64,000 nucleotides of DNA from NCBI GenBank assembly GCA_947685225.1, contig CANTUV010000012.1, positions 186,001 to 250,000 on the forward strand, in the 5' to 3' direction. The stretch comes from Garcia nutans (taxonomy: Eukaryota; Streptophyta; Magnoliopsida; Malpighiales; Euphorbiaceae). This document shows, one piece after another, positions 1 to 11,012 of this stretch (position 1 is the stretch's first letter; every line of letters starts with the position of its first letter). The position numbers and the translations under genes are program-made. Under the pieces are notes generated by a model. It did no database searches. It worked only from the letters and a program-made list of their open reading frames with translations, and had not been told where the DNA came from.

Positions 1-365
1 CTCGGATGAATTTATGTCAAACATCTTTATCATATTACAAAATAGGATCTGCTCTTATAATTAATTTACCTAAACAATCAAAATCTTAAAATGAAATTTT
101 TTATGATGGGAAATATTATTTTAGAATAGGTGTCCGGCTAATATTAAAAATACAAATAAAAATGAATTTAGCTAGAAATTGAGTGCCAAACCGACAAAAC
201 ACGCCACTAGTTAGCATTTAATGGAAGACTGTGACACATTTGATAACTTGAGGAGCATTTACTGGTTATTACCGAACCATGTCATATTATTATTATATTA
301 CTTACAATAAGCTCTGTAGAGTTGGAAAAATCAGAATTTAGAATTTTAGGGAGGACAAGAAGAAT

Positions 366-3300
366 ATGGATGTTGTAAAGAAGATTGAAGAACTTCAAGA
401 AACATTTACAAGTGGAAAAACCAGAAGTGTTTTATGGAGAAAAACACAAATTCAAGCTTTGATGCAGTTAGTTCAAGAAAATGAAGATCTTATTTTCAAA
501 GCTCTTCTTCAAGACCTTGGAAAACACCTTGTTGAATCTTATAGAGATGGGATTATTTTTTTCTTTATTTATTTATTTATTTTTGTTTTGAGAGAATTTC
601 AATTTCAAAGTTATATGTGTGTATATATTTAGCAGAGACTTCTTAAAGCTTAACTATTAGAGAATTTATATTATAAAACTGTACTCTAAAGAATAATTTT
701 GATATATTCGCTTTATGTTTTGTATAATATTTATAGCAATATATTTCATGATATATCATTAATTAATTATAGATATCATTAAATAATTTTGATAGATTCA
801 GTTTATGTTTTATATATAGTATCAATAGTAATTTTGATAGTTTCAATTGGTTTGATGTGATGTAAAACCTTTAACAATTAATTTTTAAAATATTTGGACC
901 ATTGATTTGTCTATTTTTATAATAAAATTTTCTATATATCTAATTGCTTTTGTTTGGTTGTTGATTACTTGGCATTAGATTGGAGTGGTAATAAAATCAA
1001 CCGATTATGCTTTGAGCTCTGTGGAGAAATGGATGGCTCCTAGAAAGGTAATTATAGAATTTGCTGCTTAATTATGATTCAAAACATGCTACTTTTTTTT
1101 TAATTAATAAGTAAACTTTATCAAATTCATCTGCAAATAAAGATTTTTATAACATGTTTATTGGGATATATTTCATTTTTATAGGAATTTTATTAAAATT
1201 GCATGGTAATGTATATAATTTTTTTGCGGTTCACCTTGAAAAAGTGATCGTGACAAATTTACTAAATAATAATACTCACTAATCATATGATGCTTTTGGG
1301 GGCAACTTAAACAATCATATATGATGATTTTTACCTTTTATTTGCTATCAATGAATTTGGTTATTGAATTCAATAAAATTGAACTAACGAGAGTAGTTTA
1401 TTCTGGTACTGTTTTGGACTGTGAGCAGAGTAATTTACCATTGCTTTTCTTCCCTGCAAGTGGAAAAGTGATGCCAGAACCATATGGGGTAGTTTTGATC
1501 TTTGCTTCTTGGATTTCCCTATTTGTGAGTGCAATCAATTCCTTCTTACCATACTGATAGATTGATCCATTTTAGTTAATGAAAGAAAGATAATTTTTGT
1601 TAGAGCTAACGCAATAATTTTGGTTCCGCAGCATTGGCATTAGACCCATTAATAGGAGCAATATCCGCAGGAAACACTGTTCTTTTAAAACCTTAAGACA
1701 TTTCACCAAATTGCTCTTCCTTTCTGGCTAATACTATCCCCAAATACTTGGATCCCAAAGCTGTTAAGGTCGTTGAGGGTGGAGCAGATGTTTCTCAACA
1801 TCTTCTACAGAAAAAGTGGGACAAAATTTTCGGTAATGTATATTTTAGTAACCTCCTAGCTCCTGGAGATAACTCTAATATCACTGAATCAAAAGCTCAT
1901 TAGTATCTTTAACTGTAATGAATATCTTAAGGGAGTCAGCGCGTCGGACGAATTGTAATGGCAGAGGCTGCAAAACATTTAACTCCTGTTACTCTTGAGT
2001 TGGGTGGAAAAAGTCCTGCAGTCTTGGATATCAACTCCATTTAACATGAAGGTTAGTTACTATGATTTATTGAACTGTGAGATACTGTTTAATATGAGAG
2101 AATGCTAAAAACATTTGACTGCTAATTGATTTGTTCTGATAATGTATGTGTTGGATTCAAAAGGTAGTAGCCAAAAGAATTGCAGGTGGGAAATGGGGGC
2201 CATGCAATGGACAGGCATGTATTAGTGTAGATTGTGTGCTTGTAGAAGTGAAGTTCTCTTCTTATCTGGTAAAATGAAAAGTTCCCTTTTGTAGTTTTTT
2301 TTCCCATTTATTTTGATAAATGCAGAAATTCTTTTGGTCTTGCGCTTCAATTTTACATCGTTTTTCCCAGATAGAATCACTGACCAGGATTATCAGGAAA
2401 ATTTATGGTGAAAACCCAAAAGAATCAAGAAGCCTTGGCAGAATTGGAAACAAGAACAACTTTAAAAGGTTATATAATATTATTAAAGATCTTCTTGTTG
2501 CAGCTTCCATTGTTTTTGGCGGTTCAACAGATGAAGACAAACTGTAAGTTTCGTTTATTTCTTAAACTAACTTAAAATTGATTCGCATTGATTCGATTAG
2601 GCCATAGTTGGTTGGATTGATGTACTTGTGATAACTCTAGTATGATATGCAGAAAGTTCTTGCAAGATTCATTTTAATGATAAGGGAGGAAGTTCTAATT
2701 AATCCTCACTCAAAATCTTGCAGGTTAATGGAGCCAACAATCTTGTTTAATCCTCCACTCGATTCAGAAATAATGACAGAAGAAATCTTTGGTCCTTTGC
2801 TTCCTGTTATTACAGTAATTAACAAGCAATCCTACCTTTTGTTATTTTATATTCTTTCAGAATTAAGCTCGCTCTTTTCTCAAAATAGTACAATACATAT
2901 TTGTGCAGGTTAATCACATTCAAGAAAGCATTGAATTCATAAACACTAGACCAAAACCTCTGGTTATTTATGCCTTCACAAAGGATGAAACATTCAAGAA
3001 ATAACTCTTGACACAAACATCTTCAGGAAGTCTGGTTTTCAATGACACTATGGTTCAAGCAATTAACTAAACTCTATTATTTAACTTTGCCTAGCATGGT
3101 CTTAGACTTTGTTTTTTTCATGATTCGCCGTAGTTTCATAATATATGATATGATTTAAGTTCTTATTTATTTTGACTTGTATAGTTTTCAGGGTACTCTC
3201 GGATTTAAAAACCGTGCATTTTAATGAATTAATATAATAATTAGTACTTACAATACCATACTCTACAATATTATATTATGCCATACATTATGAAATCTTA

Positions 3301-3649
3301 CCGCCAATTATCTTAATAGACTCTTAATTTTTATATATGTGTATCAATGCAAACACAATGGAGAAACTGACACGGATTAGTTTTATAATAACTTATTTTT
3401 GTATACTTGCAGTTTATATGTGATGAATTGCCATTTGGAGGAGTTGGTCAGAGTGGATATGGAAGGTACCATGGGAAATATTCTTTTGACACATTCAGCC
3501 ATGAAAAGGCAGTTATGGAAAGAGCATTTTCCCCTGAGATCGGACCCAGGTATCCTCCATGGAATGATTTCAAGCTTCAATTTATCAAATTGGCTTACTG
3601 CTTTAACTATATTGGGTTAATACTGCTGCTGCTGGGACTAAAAAAATAG
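366..3649 (+). pseudogene. ALDH3: Family 3 aldehyde dehydrogenase (ALDH3F1/H1-like) pseudogene, about 10 exons
   Basis: Exon-by-exon translation follows a plant ALDH3 enzyme, which oxidises fatty and aromatic aldehydes to acids. Exons lie near 366-548 (start MDVVKKIEELQ), 979-1047, 1429-1524, 1632-1832, 1931-2050, 2162-2268, 2370-2543, 2724-2811, 2909-3061 and 3413-3649. The catalytic block GPCNGQAC (exon 6), GGKSP, EEIFGPLLP and the C-terminal PFGGVGQSGYGRYHGKYSFD and hydrophobic LILLLLGLKK tail are all present. Lesions: exon 1 has no GT donor after YRD; one base is missing near the end of exon 3; exon 4 has an in-frame TAA after LLKP and lacks a few bases at its end; exon 5 is shifted by one extra T near 2041; exon 9 has a TAA after ETFKK. 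Retained introns make this a decayed duplicate and not a retrocopy. Exon borders are approximate. Confidence 0.9.
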
Positions 3650-4548
3650 CATTAATTTATTGGTTTGCTGCATTTACAGTGCTAATTTGTGTTTCATGAC
3701 TCTTTGTACTTCAGATTATTAAAGAATAAAATTTTCAAGAAAATAATGTATTAACATTATGCTAGTAAATGTATCTTGTATGGGATTATTCAAAGTTCAA
3801 AGATGTTCATTTTTCTATTTGGACATTTCAGTAGTAAAAGCTTGGAATCATCTCTATTACCAGGTTTTAAGTTCAATTCCCTTTATGTCAAAAAAAAAAA
3901 GAGAAAGAAAAAAGTTCAATTCCTCCTTGTAGCAAAAGATTAAAAGAAAAATATAATTAATCAAATATGGTTTATATTGCAGCTTATTCATGTCCATTGG
4001 AATTTCAGTTATCCGAATGCTTCTAAATGGTAAATTTTTTTAATAATTTTTAGTTTATTTGAATAATTGTAATATTTTTTAAATTAGTTTATATTTATTT
4101 TTTCTTATGTTTAAATTATTCTTTTAAAATTGAATTAAATAAAATTATAAGGACGACAGTTTTAAGGTTAAATTAAAAAACTTTAATTGGAATCTTTTAA
4201 GCCGTAGCACTACTTCAATTTTATTTTTTACGTCAAGTTTAATTTTACTTAACTATACAAAAATAAATAAACAATTACTAAACAATTATAGTAATATAAA
4301 AATAAATATAGAAGACGGTCTAATATGTCTGTATACTTGTTATTTTGCAACCACGATAAACACAGCCAAGTGCCTACGAACAGCTGCCACATGTAAAAGT
4401 CAACTGGTCAACCGGCGGCTTTACCTTTTACAGAAGTTTGAATTGGAGGTTTCCTCTTATACCAATCTGTTAATGGAAACCGCAGCGTTTTATCAACACA
4501 GTCATCTCAACTTATCAACAAATTCGGCACCAAAATGCCCCAACCCAA

Positions 4549-4890
4549 ATGTATCTTGGCTCGTCGGCGCTGGCCATGAATGTGAGAGATCTGACCTTGA
4601 AACGATTATCGCCAAATTCCAGATTCAAGATTCCTAGATCATTTTTTTCTATTACTGTTAATTCAAAAAATCAAATGGCGACGAAGGACAATCAAGTGCA
4701 AGAATCAAAGGCGGAGAATATGAACGAGAAAGAAGAAGAGGAGAAACTGCCTCCTCCTCCGCCACCGCCGGAGAAGCCGGAGCCTGGTGATTGCTGTGGA
4801 AGCGGATGCATTCGTTGTGTTTGGGACGTGTATTATGAGGAGCTTGAGGCGTATAACAAGCTTTACAAATCTAATTCTAAGCCCTCTTGA
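4549..4890 (+). CDS. Small protein with oxidoreductase-like (OXLD1 type) cysteine motif
   Basis: A single-exon 113-residue reading frame, apparently intact. The C-terminal third carries DCCGSGCIRCVWDVYYEEL, which matches the plant and fungal oxidoreductase-like N-terminal domain family (OXLD1/UPF0651 type), a small, often mitochondrial family of unclear biochemical role. The middle is acidic and lysine-rich and runs into a proline tract (PPPPPPPEKPEP). The first 40 residues are rich in Arg, Ser and Leu and poor in acidic residues, compatible with an organelle targeting peptide. The ATG at 4549 is the first in this frame after a stop at 4471; a second candidate at 4675 (MATKDNQ) would remove the putative targeting peptide. 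The gene lies between two damaged genes and is not obviously broken. Confidence 0.72.
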   Translation: MYLGSSALAMNVRDLTLKRLSPNSRFKIPRSFFSITVNSKNQMATKDNQVQESKAENMNEKEEEEKLPPPPPPPEKPEPGDCCGSGCIRCVWDVYYEELEAYNKLYKSNSKPS

Positions 4891-5719
4891 TATTATTTAC
4901 GAGTTGATTCATCTTTGATGTAATTTTTTTAACAGATTTATGTTTTTGGGTGGTGGTGAGAATTTCGATGTTTCTTCAGGAGGAAGAAGATTATTTTCTA
5001 AAATTTTACTAATTTTTTTTGTATGGATCAGTATTAAATTTATGTTGCGGTCATGGGGAATTGGCCAACAAGGCAAACAGAAGCTTTATTCGTTGTCACA
5101 CGATGCTCTTAAAGTCATATGATTATTCATTGCTTTGATTATTTATTCCCAAACTTGCTCTTCTATCTCCCAAATCATGCTTACGAGTTAAAGTGAAACT
5201 TTTATGTGTTTTGAATTTAATTTTTTTTAAAATATATATATATATATAATATATTTGAAGATAATGTATTCTTTACATACCCTCGTAAACTTAAACGATG
5301 AAATTGAAAAAAAAAATTTTAGATATGTACATTTGATCATATATATATATATATATATTTTATATAAAATAAAAAAAAATAAATTTCAAATATATATATA
5401 ATGAAAAAAAAAATGTAATATTCAGTTATCATATAACGTTACTCTTCATGAAAAGATAACAAGTTTGATCTTTTAAAAACGATTTTTAAAGTCCAAGCTT
5501 AAAAAAAAAAAATTATAATATTCAGTGATTTTTTTTTTTTGAAAAAGGTGACGTGATGAAATGAAAATGATGCATCCCATCGTTTGCAAATAATGAAAAA
5601 TATAAGTGGGGTACTTAAGCATGGGTTTAATAAGAGCCTTTCCCAGCGGCAATGTGGCCGTTGTCGTCTAGGAATATACGAGACACAAACAGGAAACAGC
5701 GATCAATTCGTAGCAGCAA

Positions 5720-6710
5720 ATGAAGATGGCGAAACTTGAGTCGATTATGGCTGTTAATCGCAGACGATTCAGTTCCTTATTATTATTACTAGCATTATCA
5801 TTTTTAGTGTTGTTAACTGCAGCCAAAGCATCGAATTCAGCTTCTGCCTTTGTACAGGACGCCATCAACTCTCAACGAATCGTTATCTTCTCCAAATCCT
5901 ATTGCCCTTAAGCCGTATTTATCTCTTAAGCTTCGTCTTTATTATGCGCTTTCTCTTTTGATTATTTCAATTGATTCTGCTTTTTTTAGTCAATTAGGGT
6001 TTTGTTTTAGGTTGGATTTTAGGCATGAAGTAATTGGAAACTGGTACTTGTTTATGGTTCAATAAGAATTTGAAAAACTTAAACTGATTAAATTTCTGTG
6101 AAAAATTTCCTCTAGCTGCCATTAATTTTTAGTTAACTTTCTTTAATTTATTTGTAGCACCTAAAATTAACTGATAGATAATGTAAGCCTTACTTTAGAT
6201 ATGAGAAACTGTGATTTTTTAATTTTTCCCCTTTATTTAGTTATTGTTTCCGTGCCAAACGCATATTCAGTGAACTACATGAACAGCCTTATGTTGTGGA
6301 ATTGGATCTTCGAGGTATCTATTAGCTACTGTGGTTCTGGTTATTTATTTATTTATTATTATTATTATTATTATTTGAATATGATTAAGTGAATTGAGAT
6401 GGCATTGTTACATGAATTTGTGTAGATGATGGAGCTCAAATTCAGTATGTTCTTCTTGATCTAGTTGGTCGACGCACTGTCCCTCAAGTATTTGTGAATG
6501 GCAAGCATATTGGTGGCTCTGATGGTAAGCTGCTTTAAGCTGTGATAGCCTTTTTTTCTTATAATAAAATTTCCCCTTTCTTGGGTACAAGCCCATCCCC
6601 TTTATTCTCTTAATTCCTCATGTTACTTGCATTGTATTATACTTTGTTCTTCAGATCTCAAAGTTGCTGTCCAGAGTGGTCAATTGCAGAAACTTCTATC
6701 TGCAGATTGA
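5720..6710 (+). CDS. GRXC3: GRXC3-type secretory CPYC glutaredoxin, four exons, with abnormal first donor site
   Basis: Glutathione-dependent thiol-disulphide reductase of the CPYC class, predicted to enter the secretory pathway. Exons are 5720-5907, 6241-6314, 6426-6524 and 6655-6710. The N-terminus is a basic stretch followed by a leucine-rich hydrophobic signal or anchor segment (residues ~16-36). Exons 2-4 give RAKRIFSELHEQPYVVELDL, DDGAQIQYVLLDL, the TVPQVFVNG loop, GGSD and a short C-terminus ending SAD; introns 2 and 3 have normal GT-AG borders. Joining exon 1 at 5907 to exon 2 at 6241 recreates the CPYC active site (CC plus T makes the Pro codon), but intron 1 then starts TTAAGC where GTAAGC is expected. 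If unspliced, TAA at 5909 ends the protein right after SYCP. It could be a sequencing error, a splice mutant or a null copy. Two further in-frame ATGs (5726, 5747) exist. Confidence 0.8.
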
Positions 6711-7687
6711 AGGGAGATGCTAAAGTTGTAAACATCTTCTGAACTGAAGCTGCACAGCTTGCACTGGTATTAAAGAAAAATGATATTGGAGCCTTAAGTA
6801 AAATCTATGGTGACTGTTGAGAGTATATATTTGTCTTCATATCACTGATGACTTGTATCGACCTAGGGTTTTATGTTCACAAGTTTGAAAATCCATGGTC
6901 CTAGTCAAAGTGTAGTGTAGTTTTATAATGTGAGCACTTGTTAATCTGAAATAGAGAACCTTTCCTTTTCTTTTTTTTCAGATAAAATTCGTTACAGTTG
7001 TTTACACATCAATGAACCATTTTGGTGGCAGATTCTCGTTGTGATGACTTGAGCACTTTGTATTATTACATGATTTTGTGTTTTTACAGGCATTACCATG
7101 TCTTTTGATGTCCAGAGAATGTTTTCTCAATTCTCCTGTTTGGATGTGATCTTGTGCTTGTTATTTGAATATGTACAATTTATTTTTACTAACTTCTCTC
7201 TTATAGGCATTTAAACAACCTTTTATTTCATTTACACTTGCTAAATGAATTCTGAGCTTTTTATTTGAAGGCATACCATTTAAAACATGAATGGAAACAT
7301 GTGCTGAAGTCTGTTTTTTCTCCTTTTTTGAACACAGAATGAAATATCATACATCATCAGAACAGAATTACATCAGAGCTTTGGATTTATAATCTGTTAT
7401 ATCTTACTAATTTGTCGCTTTGGAACTTAACTTATTCTGACAGAAAGTGTAGCATGTCATTGGCACCTAGGTTTGAGCTGGACAAATTCATCAACTGGCC
7501 AATTGTAACAATATCCATTACCTAATATCACTAACAGTTTTATGTAACAAATGGATTTGCATTTTGTTGCTTTTGAGCAAAAGATGTTACATTTCTAAGA
7601 AAGCATAGTGGCAGATAAAGTCACTAGAACCGGGTCTACAAGCTTTGTTGTAAGATTAGGAGACTATCAATTCTATTCTCTATACTA
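6711..7687. other. Intergenic: 3' regions of the glutaredoxin (+) and PMT pseudogene (-)
   Basis: Convergent intergenic space of about 1 kb. I see no credible reading frame, RNA gene or repeat. It should contain the 3' UTRs of both genes; several T-rich stretches could serve for polyadenylation. Confidence 0.6.
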
Positions 7688-8803
7688 TCAGGAAGAAGCT
7701 GCATATGTTTGTGGCCGCCAGTCGCCTTTCTGTGCACTGAGCAGACCTTCTTGATCTTTTGAGAAGGTAAGATGAACTTCCCATCGTAGAGACTTTAAGA
7801 GGTTTTCAACTTCCCCTATTGCACTTGACTCATCACGAACAATCAATTTACCTCCAGGTCTCACTATCCTATCAGCTTCTGCCATCACTGGAGCAAGTTT
7901 GCACCTGCAAAAGTAAAATTTTAATTTGATCATCAAGCTCCGGGAAAGGAAAGTCGAACAATGCATAGAACAAGTAAGCTTTTTAATAAATTCAGATTAC
8001 CTTTTCTTCAGCTTTGAGAATAGATGATCAGCGTGGAGGAGGTCATAAGTTCTAGGATAAGTGCTAAAGGATTCACACCAATCATGGTAAATCCCAAAAA
8101 GGCCTCTCTCATATATTATAGGAAGTGTGTCTGGAGAATCAATGTTCACTACATTTAAGACCCATACTTTGAGGTCCATTAGAGCAGCAGCAAACCTAGA
8201 TGTATAAACAGTAGTTTCTTTATAATCCTAATAATAGCAAAAGAACATTAACACATGTAAAAATGATGATTTACCCTCCATAAACAGCTCTCATGTCCAT
8301 AATATTTCTCACATTGGACCAGCTAATACCTAATCCCTTCATATATGACTTGCGCACTACATGTTTCCAATGTTCATAATCTATGGCAAAATTTTGAGGA
8401 GCTGGTTTGCCATAGATCCCCATTTGAGACCTGTTTAGCTAGTAAGGAGGTGTTTGTACTTTCTGCGGCCAATTTTTAGGCCATCGAGTCCCTCTCTTGT
8501 TGCTGTCAACTGGCACCTGATGCATGCATGCTTGCAGAGGTACATACCTGGAAAATAAAATGCCAAAATTACCATATTATTTTAAGTAATTAGTAGCTTC
8601 ACCATGACCATGTGGGTAACTTACTCGCTTAGAGGGAGAAGTCTTACCAGGCAGCATTTGGATCATCATCACTCTTACACATCGGAGGTATATTTTTCTT
8701 CCTTTGATTGTAGCAATCATTAGAAGTAGGTTTGTGGTAGATGGCAGCAGCTATATAATTGAGTTTGTCCTTCTTGATTGTCACAAGCTCCCAACACATT
8801 GAT

Positions 8804-8819
8804 ACAGTCAATGAAGACA
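8804..8819. repeat. Target-site duplication of LINE copy 1 (3' side)
   Basis: Sixteen bases matching 10997-11012 with one mismatch. Both copies are PMT exon sequence (minus strand, encoding S-x-L-T-V), so the pre-insertion exon can be read by removing the element and one copy. Confidence 0.92.
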
Positions 8820-8928
8820 CAACAACAACAACAACAACAACTAAGCCTTAGTCCCAAACAAGTTGGGGTCGGCTGTATGGATCCTCAACAAAATAAGCTC
8901 AAAAGACACCAAAAAAGATACTCCAGCC

Positions 8929-9942
8929 TTAGGCCCCTTCCAAGACACGGATTTTACGTCTCCATTCAAGTCTGTCATTAATCAAATTTGCATCAAGATC
9001 TAAGGCACGTAAGTCTCTTGCTATCACCTCCTTCCATACAGTTCTAGGTCTTCCACGACCTCTAGCACCCTCAATCAACAAATTCTCACACTTACGAACC
9101 GCAGCATTAGGAGGTCTTCTTAAAACATGTCCATACCATCTAAGTCTTCCTTCCCTCACCTTATCTCCGACATCCGCTACTTGGACTTTTTGTCGAATAT
9201 GAACATTCTTAATTTTGTCCAGTCTGGTATGTCCACACATCCATCTTAGCATCCTCATTTCTGCCACACTCATCTTATGCAAATGTTGTCCCGTTGGTGC
9301 CCAACACTCACTACCATAGAGCATCGCAGGCCTAACAACCGTCCTATAGAATTTACCTTTCACTTTCAGAGGTATTTTCTTATCACATAGAACCCCAGTC
9401 GCACCCTTCCACTTCAACAACCCTACCTGTATTCTGTGAGCCACATCTTCATCTATACGGCCATCATTCTGGAACACCGAACCCAAATATTTGAACTGCT
9501 TGGTTTTAGGAACCAAAACTCCATCCAACTTAACCTCATATTCCTGCTTCTTCCTTAGACTGAACTCACAGTGCATATATTCCGTTTTACTCCTACTTAA
9601 CTTAAAACCCTTGTCCTCGAGGGTTTTTCTCCACACTTCCAACTTACGGTTTACACCAGCACTAGTCTCATCAATTAAAATAATGTCATCAGCAAACAAC
9701 ATACACCAAGGAACATCGTCTTGTATGCTTCTAGTTAGCTCGTCCATAACCAGGGTAAATAAGTATGGACTCATGGACTCAAGGTTCCAAATGTCTTCCT
9801 TTAGTAACTCCTCCTTAAAGATACCTTGAGCTAGGTCTTTCAATTTCCACCATCTTATCCTTGGTTCCAATACTTTCTTATCATTCCTCCAGCTACTTTT
9901 ATTCTTAACATCTAAAACCACAATACGATGTTGCGCCGTCAA
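8929..9942 (-). pseudogene. LINE copy 1: reverse transcriptase C-terminal part
   Basis: The frame encodes the RT palm with the FADD catalytic motif (CMLFADDIIL), the thumb region (LGSVFQNDGRIDEDVAHRI), and the C-terminal domain (YGSECWAP, MRMLRWMCGHTR, LRWYGHVLRRP) of an RTE-type reverse transcriptase. The N-terminal fingers and first palm motifs are missing through an internal deletion near 9775. It is over 95% identical by eye to the corresponding part of copy 2 at 49241-50224. Confidence 0.88.
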
Positions 9943-10019
9943 TGCTTCACCCGGAATGACCTTGCAATCCTTACACTTACTTTTGTCCCGTCTTCGAGTA
10001 AGTATGAAGTCTATTTGAC

Positions 10020-10898
10020 TTAGGTTCGTCCACTCTTAAAGGTAATCAAGTGTGACCCCCTCTTTTCAAAGCAGGTATTTGCCAGCACTAGATCATAAGC
10101 CACCGCAAAATCCAAAATGCTCTTTCCCTCCTCATTCCTGTTGCCAAAACCATAACCCCCATGGACTCTGTCATAACCATTACTGTCCTTACCAACATGC
10201 CCGTTAAGGTCCCCACCAATGAAAATTTGCTGATTATCCGGAATACTTTGCATGATTTCATCCATATCTTCCCAGAACTGAACCTTGGATGCTCCGTCCA
10301 AACCTACTTGGGGAGCATAAGCACTAATAACATTAATAGTGTCATCTCCCAAAACAAGCCTCAAAGAGATAATCATGTTTCCCTTTCTCTTCACTTCCAC
10401 CACCTTGTCTTTAAGCGTAGGCTCAATAATAATGCCCACACCATTCCTATTGTTATCCAAGCCACAATACCACAGCTTATATGCTGAGTTACCAATCTCT
10501 TTTGCTTTATTTCCCTTCCACCTGGTTTCCTGCAAACAAGCAATACTAACCTTCCTTCTTTTCAAAGTATCCACAAGCTCTATAGACTTCCCAGTCAGAG
10601 TGCCAATATTCCAACTACCTAATCTTAATTGGCTCCCTTGGACTTGCTTCTTTAGCCGCATTCGTCCATAATGCGGTAGCCCTTTCCTGTCTGACACCAC
10701 ATCCGGGCGCTGATATGGCGGGACTAACTTCTTTACCCATACCCGTCCATGGCATGGGAACCTTTGCTCATACTCCACCACACCCAGGCGTCGATGTGAT
10801 GGAACCCCTTGCTCATTTAACACTACACCCGGATGCCGATGTAGCGCGTGCCTAGGTGAGCACGTCCCAACGGTATAATGATAGTTTTGAGGATCCAT
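10020..10898 (-). pseudogene. LINE copy 1: AP-like endonuclease ORF
   Basis: The 292-residue frame contains the endonuclease/exonuclease/phosphatase fold signatures of a LINE: GSWNIGTLTGKS (metal-site Asn), CLQETRWKG (catalytic Glu), SAYAPQVG, and FIGGDLNGHVG (GDxN). This enzyme nicks the target DNA to prime reverse transcription. The first ~90 residues read the element's leader and are probably not true protein. The frame ends at TAA near 10018; a one-base shift there would restore the expected QIDFILTRR continuation, so the ORF is broken. Confidence 0.85.
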
Positions 10899-10996
10899 AA
10901 AAAGTTTGGCAAAATTTTTACACTGGCCGCCAACCTACCGCAACCCTCCTCCTTTATCCGGGCTTGGGACCGGCTACGATACTCGCAGGCGGAGTT

Positions 10997-11012
10997 ACAG
11001 TCAATGCAGACA
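10997..11012. repeat. Target-site duplication of LINE copy 1 (5' side)
   Basis: Second copy of the 16-bp duplication. It starts 3 bases inside the PMT exon whose acceptor AG lies at 11017-11016. Confidence 0.92.

Larger units (their letters stand above)
8820..10996 (-). mobile_element. RTE-type LINE copy 1, internally deleted, inserted in a PMT coding exon
   Basis: Read on the minus strand, the 5' end near 10996 carries the GC-rich leader typical of plant RTE LINEs. An apurinic-endonuclease ORF (10898-10020), a reverse-transcriptase C-terminal ORF (9942-8929) and a 3' end rich in TTG repeats (8845-8820) follow. A 16-bp direct repeat, acagtcaatgaagaca at 8804-8819 and acagtcaatgcagaca at 10997-11012, flanks it with one mismatch and marks the insertion site. 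A frameshift near 10018 separates the endonuclease from the downstream part. About the first half of the RT domain is missing at the junction near 9775, where DIWNLES runs directly into MSPYLFTLV. The copy cannot move on its own. Confidence 0.93.

Noticed and set aside
9491..10671. Plus-strand open frames of about 110 codons (also at 49803-50099)
   Set aside because: They are antisense shadows of the LINE endonuclease and RT genes.
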